NCBI RefSeq assembly: GCF_014654895.1
Contig: NZ_BNBE01000001.1
Location: forward strand, 2,046,001 to 2,110,000
Reading direction: 5' to 3'
DNA: 64,000 bases
DNA from: Streptomyces filamentosus
GTDB taxonomy: Bacteria; Actinomycetota; Actinomycetes; Streptomycetales; Streptomycetaceae
This document shows positions 1 to 8,382 of this stretch, in pieces. Numbering within the stretch: the stretch's first letter is position 1; each line of letters begins with the position of its first letter. The notes under the pieces were generated by a model. The model saw only the letters and a list, made by a program, of their open reading frames with translations. It made no database searches and was not told the DNA's origin. Position numbers and translations under genes: made by a program.

Positions 1-401
1 TGCTGTCGGAGGCGGACGTGACGCGGCTGGCCCCCGCCGTGGTGGCGTGGTTCGACCGGGGGGTCGGACCGGAGGCCGTACGGCGGACGCTGTGCGGCTC
101 GCTGCCCGGGGAGCTGACGCATCCGGCGGGACTGCTGGCCCGTCGGCTGAGGGACCTCCTGCCGCCGCAACTCCCGGCCGCACCGGCCGCCGCCGCGACC
201 GCCGCCCCGCATCCGTTCCAGACGTGCGAGAGGTGCGACCGCGCCTTCCGGTCGCCGGAACCGGGGCACTGCGGCGACTGCCGATCGGAGGCGGGGGTGG
301 GGGCGGAGGCAGGGGCGGTGAGAGCGGTGGCGGGAGGCGCCCCGGAGGGCGTAAATGCGTCGACAGCGGGACCCGGCTCCCGGCAGAGTCGCCGTCCATG
401 A
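1..401 (+). CDS. C-terminal part of a helix-turn-helix-family protein with a Cys4 zinc-finger-like motif (5' truncated)
   Basis: The reading frame (codons from base 3) is open at the left edge of the window, so the N-terminus is missing. The visible part holds an Arg/Leu-rich helical stretch (VRRTLCGSLPGEL, LLARRLRDLLPP), a Pro/Ala linker, then CERCDRAFR...GHCGDCR, two CxxC knuckles that look like a small zinc-binding site. This resembles a family of Streptomyces HTH proteins that end in such a Cys4 motif; the HTH itself lies outside the window, so DNA binding is inferred from the family. A poor low-complexity tail follows. Its TGA overlaps the ATG of the next gene (ATGA), suggesting translational coupling. 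Confidence 0.6.
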   Translation, partial: LSEADVTRLAPAVVAWFDRGVGPEAVRRTLCGSLPGELTHPAGLLARRLRDLLPPQLPAAPAAAATAAPHPFQTCERCDRAFRSPEPGHCGDCRSEAGVGAEAGAVRAVAGGAPEGVNASTAGPGSRQSRRP

Positions 402-1156
402 CGAGCAGCGAGCTGTGGACCCGCGCGACCGCCGACCGCTACGACGCCGAGGAGACCGAGGCGTTCTCGGCCGCCGTCCTCGACCCGACCCTCGACTTTC
501 TCGCGGAACTAGCCGGAGAAGGGCGGGCGTTGGAGTTCGCCATCGGCACCGGGCGGGTGGGCGTGCCGCTCCGGGGGCGTGGGGTGCCGGTGGCCGGCAT
601 CGAGCTGTCCGAGCACATGGCGGCGGTGCTGCGGCGCAAGGTCGGAGAGGACGAACTCCCCGTGACCATCGGGGACATGGCCATCACCGTCGTGCCGGGC
701 GAGTTCACCCTGGTCTACCTCGTCTACAACACCATCACGAACCTGCTCACCCAGGACGAGCAGGTCGAGTGCTTCCGCAACGCCGCCCGGCACCTCGCGC
801 CCGGCGGCCGGTTCGTCATCGAACTGCTCGTGCCGCCCCTGCGGTTCCTGCCGCCCGGCCAGGTCGCCGTGCCGTTCGACGTCTCGGACCGGCACCTCGG
901 CTTCGACACCTTCGACCTGGTCGAACAGGTCCTCGTCTCCCACCACTTCACCCGTGTCGACGGGGACGGCGGGGCGGGCGGCGACGTCCGCTACCGGCGC
1001 GGGAACTCCCGGCACCGGTACGCCTGGCCCGCCGAGCTCGACCTCATGGCCCGGATCGCCGGGCTGGAGCTGGAACGGCGGGTCGCGGACTGGGACGGCA
1101 GCCCCTTCGGCCAGGACTCCCCGAAGCACGTCTCCGTGTGGCGCAAGCCGGTCTGA
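398..1156 (+). CDS. Class I SAM-dependent methyltransferase
   Basis: 252 residues. The SAM site is visible as a modified motif I (LEFAIGTGRVGVPL, about residues 45-58, with the acidic motif II in GIELSEHM), then a motif-III-like DMA and a motif IV region with LVYNTITNLL. The methyl acceptor cannot be read from the sequence; many relatives are annotated only as class I methyltransferases. The ATG at 398 is chosen because methyltransferase homology begins immediately after it and because it overlaps the stop of the upstream gene by four bases. The longer in-frame extension upstream is a shadow of that gene. Nothing suggests membrane location. Confidence 0.8.
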   Translation: MTSSELWTRATADRYDAEETEAFSAAVLDPTLDFLAELAGEGRALEFAIGTGRVGVPLRGRGVPVAGIELSEHMAAVLRRKVGEDELPVTIGDMAITVVPGEFTLVYLVYNTITNLLTQDEQVECFRNAARHLAPGGRFVIELLVPPLRFLPPGQVAVPFDVSDRHLGFDTFDLVEQVLVSHHFTRVDGDGGAGGDVRYRRGNSRHRYAWPAELDLMARIAGLELERRVADWDGSPFGQDSPKHVSVWRKPV

Positions 1157-1204
1157 CGCCGGTGACCGCCGGACGACATCCGTCCGGCGTCCGTCCGGCG
1201 TCCG

Positions 1205-1804
1205 TCAGGCGTCCGCCGGGAGCGCGGCGAGGCGGTCCACCAGCAGCTCCGTCCGCCGCGCGGCCTCGGCCCGCGGCAGGCGGCCCGCGCGGGTGAGGGT
1301 CGCCAGGCCGTGCAGGGACGCCCAGAAGACCTCGGTGAACAGGCCCGGGTCGACGCCGTCCCCGGCGACCTCCGCCAGGGTCTCCAGGAGGGCGGCGAAC
1401 CCGTCCTTCAGGGGCTGGGGGGTGTCCTCGTGGGCGAACGGCAGGCCGCCGTCGAGCTGGAACATCGCGTCGTACACCGCCGGATGGCGGCCCGCGAAGT
1501 CGAGGTAGGCGTGCGCCAGGGCGGAGACGCGGGCGCGCGGGCCCTCCGCCGCCGGGGCCCCCGAGGTCGCCGCCCGCAGGGTGACGGCCAGCTCGGCGGC
1601 ACCCTGGAGGGCGACGGCGCCGATGATCTCGCGCTTGCCCCGGAAGTGGCTGTAGAGGACGGGCTGGCTGTACTCGATGCGCTCGGCGAGCCGGCGGGTG
1701 GTGACCGCGTCCCAGCCCTGCTGCTCGGCGAGTTCCCGGGCCGTGGCCACGATGAGGCGCTCGCGGTCCGCCCGTTCGCGTTCCTTGCGTTCCTGTACCG
1801 ACAT
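1205..1804 (-). CDS. TetR/AcrR-family transcriptional regulator
   Basis: 199 residues. The N-terminal TetR helix-turn-helix is clear: an initial helix (RERLIVATARELAEQQG), then AVTTRRLAERI and SQPVLYSHFRGKREI at about residues 32-59. The C-terminal ligand-binding part has the WHG-like composition of the TetR_C families (HPAVYDAMF, FWASLHGLATLTRAG). It is divergent from a DUF1772 membrane protein gene, and the 90-bp gap contains an 11-bp inverted repeat and five CTAG tetramers, so it most likely represses that gene and itself. The ligand is unknown. ATG start; the upstream extension reads through the operator and is rejected. Confidence 0.9.
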   Translation of the reverse strand: MSVQERKERERADRERLIVATARELAEQQGWDAVTTRRLAERIEYSQPVLYSHFRGKREIIGAVALQGAAELAVTLRAATSGAPAAEGPRARVSALAHAYLDFAGRHPAVYDAMFQLDGGLPFAHEDTPQPLKDGFAALLETLAEVAGDGVDPGLFTEVFWASLHGLATLTRAGRLPRAEAARRTELLVDRLAALPADA

Positions 1805-1845
1805 GACTCGATGCTAGCACCGCTAGACAACCGAGCGGCAGAAGG

Positions 1846-1878
1846 TCTAGCGTTGCACCATCACCTAGCAACGCTAGA
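1846..1878. promoter_or_regulatory. Inverted-repeat operator with embedded promoter between tetR and the DUF1772 gene
   Basis: TCTAGCGTTGC at 1846-1856 and its exact reverse complement GCAACGCTAGA at 1868-1878 form 11-bp arms around an 11-bp spacer, a size usual for TetR dimers. TTGCAC (1853-1858) and TAGATC (1875-1880), 16 bp apart, form a plausible promoter for the plus-strand gene that the repeat would cover. Further GCTAG half-sites lie at 1813-1817 and 1822-1826, towards the tetR start. Confidence 0.7.
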
Positions 1879-1894
1879 TCCCAGGGGGTTCGTC

Positions 1895-2347
1895 ATGGTC
1901 CACACGCTTCAGGTCCTCACCGTCGTGGTCGTCGGCGTGATGGTGGGGGTGGAGTTCTCCGTCGCCTTCGTCATGAACCGCATCTTCAAGGCCCTCCCCG
2001 AGGACAGCGGCCAGCTCGGCCGCGCCCACGGCGGCCGGATGCTCGGTGCCGTGATGCCCTTCTGGTACGTCGGCTCGCTCGTCCTCGTCGCGGCCTGGGC
2101 CGCCACCACCTGGCACGCCCCCGGCACCGGCCTCCTCGTCACCGCCGGCGCCCTCCTGCTCCTCAGCGTCGCCATGTCCGTCCTGCTGCTCGTCCCCATC
2201 AACAACCGCAGCAAGACCTGGACCCCCGAGAACCGCCCCGCCGACTGGAAGGACCAGTCCGACCGCTGGGACCGCTACCACTACGCCCGCGTCGCCGTCA
2301 TCGTCGCCGCCTTCGCCTTCCTGGCGGCCGGACTCGCCGTCGCCTGA
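1895..2347 (+). CDS. DUF1772-family integral membrane protein
   Basis: 150 residues with four predicted transmembrane helices (about 5-25, 50-70, 78-100 and 128-148) and the conserved signature of the DUF1772 family: an N-terminal membrane helix followed by a short cytoplasmic loop, then LLVPINNRSKTW with the Asn-rich P-I-N motif and a Trp/Arg-rich loop (WKDQSDRWDRYHYAR). No enzymatic function is known for the family. The ATG at 1895 is preceded by a GGGGG element and sits just downstream of the promoter and operator of the divergent TetR regulator, which makes it that regulator's probable target. The gene could be involved in stress or small-molecule tolerance, but this is only inference from the regulator type. 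Confidence 0.8.
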   Translation: MVHTLQVLTVVVVGVMVGVEFSVAFVMNRIFKALPEDSGQLGRAHGGRMLGAVMPFWYVGSLVLVAAWAATTWHAPGTGLLVTAGALLLLSVAMSVLLLVPINNRSKTWTPENRPADWKDQSDRWDRYHYARVAVIVAAFAFLAAGLAVA

Positions 2348-2487
2348 CGACCCGCCCGGAGATCGTCGCCGAACTGCACGCCGCCGGAATCTCCGTGAAC
2401 GTCCGGACGGTGAACGACCCCGCCCGCCGGCAGGCACTGACCGACCCCGGCGTCGACGGCATCATCACCGACCGCGCCACGGGGATG
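2344..2487 (+). pseudogene. Remnant of a glycerophosphodiester phosphodiesterase C-terminus
   Basis: Read in the frame of base 2344, the DNA encodes TRPEIVAELHAAGISVNVRT followed by VNDPARRQALTDPGVDGII and TDRATGMAG. This is the typical last beta-alpha units of GDPD enzymes (HAAG..VNVWTVN, LGVDGIITD). No start codon or upstream catalytic half is present; the frame begins inside the end of the DUF1772 gene, and after residue ~48 it degenerates into low-complexity sequence. It is best read as a decayed fragment left by deletion of a GDPD gene. Note VRT in place of the usual VWT. Confidence 0.6.
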
Positions 2488-2574
2488 GCGGGCGCACCCC
2501 CCCTCCGCCGCACACGCGCCTCCGCGCTCGCGCACACGACGTCCCCCCTCGCCACGGCACCCCTCTCAAGTCCC

Positions 2575-2605
2575 TTGACCTCGACCAAAGTCGAGGTTCT
2601 ACGGT
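2575..2605 (+). promoter_or_regulatory. MerR/SoxR-type promoter: palindrome inside a 19-bp spacer
   Basis: TTGACC (2575-2580) and TACGGT (2600-2605) are separated by 19 bp, and the spacer is filled by the palindrome CCTCGACCAAAGTCGAGG (2579-2596), with arms CCTCGAC and GTCGAGG around a 4-bp centre. Overlong spacers with a central palindrome are the hallmark of MerR-family activation; the shape matches actinobacterial SoxR boxes (CCTCAAG..CTTGAGG). It directs transcription towards the MarR-type gene at 2645. Confidence 0.65.
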
Positions 2606-2644
2606 CGTCACGTCCCCGTAGAAGACGAGCAGCAGGAGGAAGTC

Positions 2645-3118
2645 ATGGCCGTGACGCTCAAGGAGTACCCGCGGGACGAGCTGGCCGCGCAGCCCATCGG
2701 CGCGTGGACCGGGCTCGCGCAGCGGCTGGTGGTCGGGGCGCTGCGGGAGCAGCTGGCGGTGGAGGGGCTCACGCAGCCGCACTGGTGGACGCTCAACCAC
2801 GCCGCCGGGGCCCCGGGGCGGTGGACGCGGGCCGCACTGGTGGAGCGGCTGACGCCGTGGGACGAGCAGGGGACCGACTTCGACGCCGTCTTCGACGACC
2901 TCGTCGGCCGGGGCTGGCTCACGGAGGGCGCCGGGGAGACCGGCGGCATGACCTTGACCCCGGAGGGCGAGGCGGGGCGGCTGCGGGCCGCGGAGCGCAA
3001 CGCGGGCGTGCACCGGAAGGTCCACGAGGGCGTCGACGCCGACGACTTCGTCACCACCGTCAACGTCCTGCGGCGCATCGTCGCCAACATGGGCGGCGAC
3101 GGCGACCTGCCCCGCTGA
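2645..3118 (+). CDS. MarR-family winged-helix transcriptional regulator
   Basis: 157 residues, ATG start preceded by a strong AGGAGGA ribosome-binding site at 2634-2640. The protein shows the MarR layout: an N-terminal dimerisation helix, a central winged helix (about residues 60-110; VERLTPW, FDDLVGRGWLTE, GGMTLTPEGEAGRLRA) and a C-terminal helix with the RRIVANMG stretch. The wing sequence LTPEGEA is a reliable MarR trait. It follows a MerR/SoxR-like promoter, so it may respond to redox-active compounds, but no regulator gene of that kind is in the window. Its target is unknown; the nearest plus-strand gene, an S26 peptidase relative, starts 67 bp downstream. Confidence 0.8.
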   Translation: MAVTLKEYPRDELAAQPIGAWTGLAQRLVVGALREQLAVEGLTQPHWWTLNHAAGAPGRWTRAALVERLTPWDEQGTDFDAVFDDLVGRGWLTEGAGETGGMTLTPEGEAGRLRAAERNAGVHRKVHEGVDADDFVTTVNVLRRIVANMGGDGDLPR

Positions 3119-3185
3119 CACACCCGTCGTCTAACCTCTGCGGGTCGTCCGGAACCGGGCGGCGCGCGCGGAGGGAAGGAAGCCG

Positions 3186-3806
3186 ATGACGGGCGCACGG
3201 CGGGCGAGGACCGCGGCACGGATCATGGTGCCGCTCGGGCTGGTGCTGGTGCTGGGCGGCGCCGGAACGTTCCTCGTGACCCACCGGGGGGTCACCGTCG
3301 CGGGCTCCTCGATGCAGCCGGCGTACCCGGCGGGCGCACGGCTCTTCGTGGAGCGCGTCGGGGGCGGCGAGGTGCGCGGGGGCGACGTCGTCCTGGTCCG
3401 CGTGCCCGAGCACTACGGGGAGCTGCCGGTCCTGCGGCGGGTCGCCGGGACGGGCGGCGACCACGTCGTCTCCGACGGGCACCGGGTCACGGTGAACGGG
3501 CGGGTCCTCGACGAGCCCTATGCGAAGGACGACCCCCTGGACCCGTCCGCGGAGCCGTACGACGTGCGGGTGCCGGAGGGGCGCCTCTTCCTCCTCGGGG
3601 ATGACCGGGCGAACGCCAACGACTCGCGGGCCTTCCTCGACGACCACGCGGGCGGCGCCCCGGCCTCCGCCGTCCTCGGCCGCGTACGGGACGGCCTGCC
3701 GCCCTCCACGACGGCGGCCTGCTCCCTGGGAGCCGTCCTGACCGCGGGCGGCCTCGGGCTGGCGTACACGGCCCGGCGGCGGGCCCGGACGGCCGCCGGC
3801 CGGTAG
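3186..3806 (+). CDS. S26-family signal peptidase-like membrane protein with Arg in place of the catalytic Lys
   Basis: 206 residues. An N-terminal membrane anchor (about 13-32) is followed by the S26 box B (GSSMQPAY, nucleophile Ser42), box C (RGGDVVLVRVP), box D (LRRVAGTGGD) and box E (GDDRANANDSR, 138-148), and a second membrane helix near the C-terminus (160-185). In type I signal peptidases box D reads KRV.G..GD, with the Lys acting as general base. Here that position is Arg84. The 42-residue distance from Ser42 agrees with Bacillus SipS, so the alignment is secure. The substitution could abolish or alter activity. Start chosen after the GGAAGGAAGCC ribosome-binding site. Confidence 0.8.
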   Translation: MTGARRARTAARIMVPLGLVLVLGGAGTFLVTHRGVTVAGSSMQPAYPAGARLFVERVGGGEVRGGDVVLVRVPEHYGELPVLRRVAGTGGDHVVSDGHRVTVNGRVLDEPYAKDDPLDPSAEPYDVRVPEGRLFLLGDDRANANDSRAFLDDHAGGAPASAVLGRVRDGLPPSTTAACSLGAVLTAGGLGLAYTARRRARTAAGR

Positions 3807-3869
3807 GAGCCGCCGGCGGAGGGCCGGGGCAGCCCGCGCGCAGAGGCCTTCCACCCGCAGGGGAAAGGC

Positions 3870-4241
3870 TCAGGCGGGGGCGACCCGGTGCGCGAGCAGG
3901 CAGAAGACGTTGCCCTCCGGGTCCGCCAGGACGTGCCAGGGCTCCTCGCCGGTCTGCCCGACGTCCGCCGGCACCGCGCCGAGCGCCAGCAGCCGGGCCA
4001 GCTCCGCCTCCTGGCCTCGGTCGGTGGCGTTCACGTCGAAGTGCAGCCGGACCGGGCCCTTCGGGGGCTCCTGGTGGGGACTCAGGACGAGGACGGGTGA
4101 CGGGCCGCCCGGCGGGCCGAGTTCGATGCTGCCGTCGACCTCCCGGCCCACCTCGGCGTATCCGAGGACCTCGCTCCAGAAGACGGCGAGCCGTTCCGGA
4201 TCGGCGCATTCGAGGACCAACTCGCTGATGCGGCATGCCAT
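3870..4241 (-). CDS. VOC-family (glyoxalase/bleomycin-resistance-like) protein
   Basis: 123 residues, two beta-alpha-beta-beta-beta halves: MACRISELVLECADPERLAVF, FWSEVLGY and, in the second half, VRLHFDV followed by DPEGNVFCLL. The HFDV and ADPEGN..CLL pattern is typical of the Streptomyces VOC proteins of the glyoxalase-like DUF/Glyoxalase_6 group. Metal ligands are partly conserved; substrate cannot be told. ATG at 4241 is chosen because the fold starts there; upstream in-frame sequence is antisense to the next gene. It is divergent from the HEAT-repeat gene with only ~80 bp between them. Confidence 0.8.
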   Translation of the reverse strand: MACRISELVLECADPERLAVFWSEVLGYAEVGREVDGSIELGPPGGPSPVLVLSPHQEPPKGPVRLHFDVNATDRGQEAELARLLALGAVPADVGQTGEEPWHVLADPEGNVFCLLAHRVAPA

Positions 4242-4323
4242 GCCGGGCAGCGTACGACCCCGTCCCGGGCCCGGCCACCGCTTTCCCGGCGTGGTCCGGA
4301 AGACGCGGCCTAGCATCATGCCC

Positions 4324-5310
4324 ATGGCAACTTTCGTGCACCTCGCGCCGGCCGCCCTGGCCGCGCGGATCCGGCGGAGCGGGATCCGGGCCCTCAGCCA
4401 GGGACGCGGCAGCGGGCTCGGGAGCGGGCGGGGCGTGTACCTGTTCCCCGTCCTCCCCTCGTACGCCCTGACCCACCAGTGGCTGCGGGAGCTGTCCCGC
4501 CGGAGCGGGCCGCGCGGGCTCGTCGCCGTGCACGTGCGGCTGCCGGACGGGGAGCCGGTCACCGCCGGACGGTACAGCGAGCGGGAGCCGGAGGAGAAGA
4601 CGGCGGCCGACGCCGTGCGGCGCGTCCGGGGGCTCGGGGACAAGGCGCTCGGCTGGGAGGTCTTCCTGCCCCGCGCGGTCGCGCGGAGCGAGGTGCGGCA
4701 GGTGAGGGCCGTGCGGCAGGTCAGCGGATGGCGGTACTTCCCCGGGGCCCACGGGGTCACGCCGTGCGTCTGCTGCGTGCTGCCCGGCGAGTACGGCTCC
4801 CGGCGGCTGCGGGAGCGGCGGCCCCACCCGGAGGACGGGCCTCCGCCCGCCTCCCCCGTGCTGCTCTCGCGGATCGAGAAGGCCCAGGTCACGGGCGACA
4901 CCGCGGCACTGGGCGAAGCGCTGCGCTGGTACCGGCTGCGGCGGCGCGGGCCGGTCGCCCGGCTCGCGCCCCTCGCCGGGCACGCCGATCCCGGGGTGCG
5001 GCGGCTGCTCGCCGGGGCGGTCGCCCGCTGGTCGACGCCCGGCGCCGACGGGATCCTGCGGGAGCTCGCGGGCGACCCCGTGCCCGGCGTGCGGCAGACC
5101 GTGGCCGAGTGCCTCGCCTACCGGCCGACCCCCGAGGCGGGCGACCTCCTCGCGGCCCTCGCCGCCGACCCCGACCCCGGCGTCCGGGAGGCCGTGGTGG
5201 AGGGCCTGGTCCACCGCGGGACCGACGAGGTCCGCCCGCTGCTCGCGGCCCTGGCGCGGGACCCCGACGCGGGCGTGCGGGAGGCCGTCGAACTGCTCAC
5301 CCGGGAGTGA
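4324..5310 (+). CDS. HEAT-repeat protein with a Cys-containing N-terminal domain
   Basis: 328 residues. The N-terminal ~190 residues are a domain seen in actinobacterial hypothetical proteins (MATFVHLAPAALAARIRRS..., a conserved VYLFPVLPSY, SGWRYFPGAHG and a CVCC cluster near 140). The C-terminal ~135 residues form four HEAT-like helical repeats, each carrying D-P-x-P-G-V-R (ADPGVRRLL, DPVPGVRQTV, DPDPGVREAV, DPDAGVREAV). HEAT arrays usually mediate protein contacts; function unknown. ATG at 4324 is preferred; an in-frame ATG at 4318 would add only two residues. The gene is alone, with the M28 peptidase 190 bp downstream. Confidence 0.75.
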   Translation: MATFVHLAPAALAARIRRSGIRALSQGRGSGLGSGRGVYLFPVLPSYALTHQWLRELSRRSGPRGLVAVHVRLPDGEPVTAGRYSEREPEEKTAADAVRRVRGLGDKALGWEVFLPRAVARSEVRQVRAVRQVSGWRYFPGAHGVTPCVCCVLPGEYGSRRLRERRPHPEDGPPPASPVLLSRIEKAQVTGDTAALGEALRWYRLRRRGPVARLAPLAGHADPGVRRLLAGAVARWSTPGADGILRELAGDPVPGVRQTVAECLAYRPTPEAGDLLAALAADPDPGVREAVVEGLVHRGTDEVRPLLAALARDPDAGVREAVELLTRE

Positions 5311-5364
5311 CCGCGGGGGCCTCGTGAACCCCTACCGTCCGGTCTCCGAACTCCCGCGTCCTGA

Positions 5365-6813
<1,449 letters not shown>

Positions 6814-6834
6814 GCCCGCGGGAACACGAAGACC

Positions 6835-6876
6835 ACCCCGGGTGGGCCGGTGACTTCCTCCCGACCCACCCGGGGT
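6835..6876. terminator. Bidirectional stem-loop between convergent genes
   Basis: ACCCCGGGTGGG (6835-6846) and CCCACCCGGGGT (6865-6876) are perfect 12-bp arms around an 18-base loop, placed between the ends of the M28 gene and the LolA-like gene. There is no T-tract, as usual in Streptomyces. Confidence 0.75.
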
Positions 6877-6889
6877 ACCAACGCACCCG

Positions 6890-8104
6890 TTACTTCGCGG
6901 AGTTCGCCGCGTCCACCAGCGCCTGCGGGGTGACCGCACCGACGTAGACCTTGCCGTCGTCCGTCATCAGCGCGTTGACGATCTTCGTCTTGAAGACCGT
7001 GCCGGAGCCGAACTTCCCGCTGACCCGGTCGCCGAGCGCGTCCATGAAGCCCTGGGCCTCCTTCGGGACGTCCTCCGTCTTCGGCGCCGGGGCGCCGGAG
7101 TCGAAGGCGGCGATGGTGGTCCAGCCCTCGCCGATGATCTCGGGGCCGTTCGCGTCGCCGCCGCCGAGGCCGAAGTCGCCGAACGCCTTCTCCAGCTCCT
7201 CCGGGGACTTGCCGAACTCCTTCTCCAGGTCCTCCGGCGCGTCCTTCCCCGCCTCGTCGCCCTCGGTGACCTTCGCGCCCTCCGGGACGGTGAAGGCGAA
7301 CTCGGAGGCGGCCGGCCTGCCGAAGTCGACCTTGGTGAAGCCCGCGTCGACGACCGGCTTGCCGCCGCTCGTGGAGGCGAGGGTGAACTTCAGCGGGGTG
7401 CCGGTGGCCGCGTCGACCGCGATGGTGACCGACTCGACCGTGGAGCCCTGCTGCTTCGGGGCGACGACCAGGCGGTACGCGTCGCGGCCCGCGACGTTCG
7501 CCGTGCCGTCGACCGTGATCGAGGTGGTGTCGCCGGCGGCCTTCAGGACCTCGTCGGCGAGCGCCTTCGGGGAGGCCGGGAGCTCCTCGTCCGGAGCCGG
7601 GACGCCCTTCTCCGCACCCGCGCCCTTCTCGTGGAAGACCTGGTTCGACGCGGAGTCGTACGCCCACACCTCGTCCCCGTCGTGGACGAGGCTGTACTGC
7701 TCCGCGCCGTCGAGCAGCGTCAGCTTCTGCCGCTCCGGGCCGTCGACCGCGATCTTGAGGGTGTGGGTGCCGGAGACCAGCTTGGAGAGCTGCGCGGACG
7801 GGTCCGCCGAGCCCTCGCCGGAGCCGGAGTCCCCGCCGCCCGTGCCGCCCGCGAGCCCGCCGAGGAGCCCGTCGAGGGCCGGCAGGCCGAGGTCCGTGGA
7901 GACCTTGAAGGTGCCGGACAGGGTCTGGGTGTCCGAGGCGGCGATCTTCTCGATGAGCTGCTGGGCCGTGATCTCCGGCAGGTCCGGGTCGCCGGAGGCG
8001 GCGAGCGCCGGGACCAGGCCGATGGTCGCGGCGGCGATCCCGGCCACCGCGACCGGGACGACGTACCGGCTCGTCTTTCGCTGTCCTGCCCGCTGTGCTG
8101 CCAT
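6890..8104 (-). CDS. LolA-like secreted/anchored protein (outer-membrane-lipoprotein-carrier fold, DUF2092-type)
   Basis: 404 residues. A basic N-terminus and hydrophobic helix (TSRYVVPVAVAGIAAATIGL) ending in ALAASG form a signal peptide or anchor. The rest matches actinobacterial LolA/LppX-type proteins: ITAQQLIEKIAASDTQTLSG at the start, WAYDSASNQVFHEKG, TAGRDAYRLVV-like strands, and TPLKFTLASTSGGKPVVDAGF. Such proteins have a curved sheet that binds lipid; in Streptomyces relatives are often annotated as sigma-E regulatory proteins. A flexible Gly/Asp-rich stretch lies near residues 250-300. ATG with GGAGGG eight bases upstream. Likely monocistronic. Confidence 0.75.
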   Translation of the reverse strand: MAAQRAGQRKTSRYVVPVAVAGIAAATIGLVPALAASGDPDLPEITAQQLIEKIAASDTQTLSGTFKVSTDLGLPALDGLLGGLAGGTGGGDSGSGEGSADPSAQLSKLVSGTHTLKIAVDGPERQKLTLLDGAEQYSLVHDGDEVWAYDSASNQVFHEKGAGAEKGVPAPDEELPASPKALADEVLKAAGDTTSITVDGTANVAGRDAYRLVVAPKQQGSTVESVTIAVDAATGTPLKFTLASTSGGKPVVDAGFTKVDFGRPAASEFAFTVPEGAKVTEGDEAGKDAPEDLEKEFGKSPEELEKAFGDFGLGGGDANGPEIIGEGWTTIAAFDSGAPAPKTEDVPKEAQGFMDALGDRVSGKFGSGTVFKTKIVNALMTDDGKVYVGAVTPQALVDAANSAK

Positions 8105-8243
8105 GGTCTGCGATCCCTCCGTGCCCCTGTGGACTCTTTCCCTTGCGATGTCTCCATCTCACCAGGGCGGCGCCGCGGAATCGTCAGCCCCCGGGATCAA
8201 CCTCGCGTACCCCTCCGGGATGACGTCCCCTAGGGACGGTCAT

Positions 8244-8375
8244 CCGGGCGGGACCGGGGGGCGGGACTCGGCGGGCGGGGCCCCGGGGGCGGGACTCCGG
8301 TGGCGGGACCCCGAGGGGCGGGGCCCCGGGAGGTCGGAGCCCCGGGAGGCCGGGGTCCCGGGGCACGCCTCCCGG
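8244..8375. repeat. GC-rich degenerate repeat block
   Basis: About 130 bases of imperfect short repeats built from GCGGGACTC, GCGGGACCCC and GGGGCCCCGGGAGG, directly after a CCCTAGGG palindrome (8228-8235), between the end of the polyprenyl synthase gene and the start of the LolA-like gene. No coding potential is seen. It may serve as a transcription barrier. Confidence 0.6.
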
Positions 8376-8382
8376 GAAGGGC

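Noticed and set aside
2395..3189. A long plus-strand frame starting from the GDPD fragment and running across marR
   Set aside because: Only the first ~30 codons resemble GDPD. The rest is Arg/Gly/Ala-rich read-through in another frame of the marR gene.
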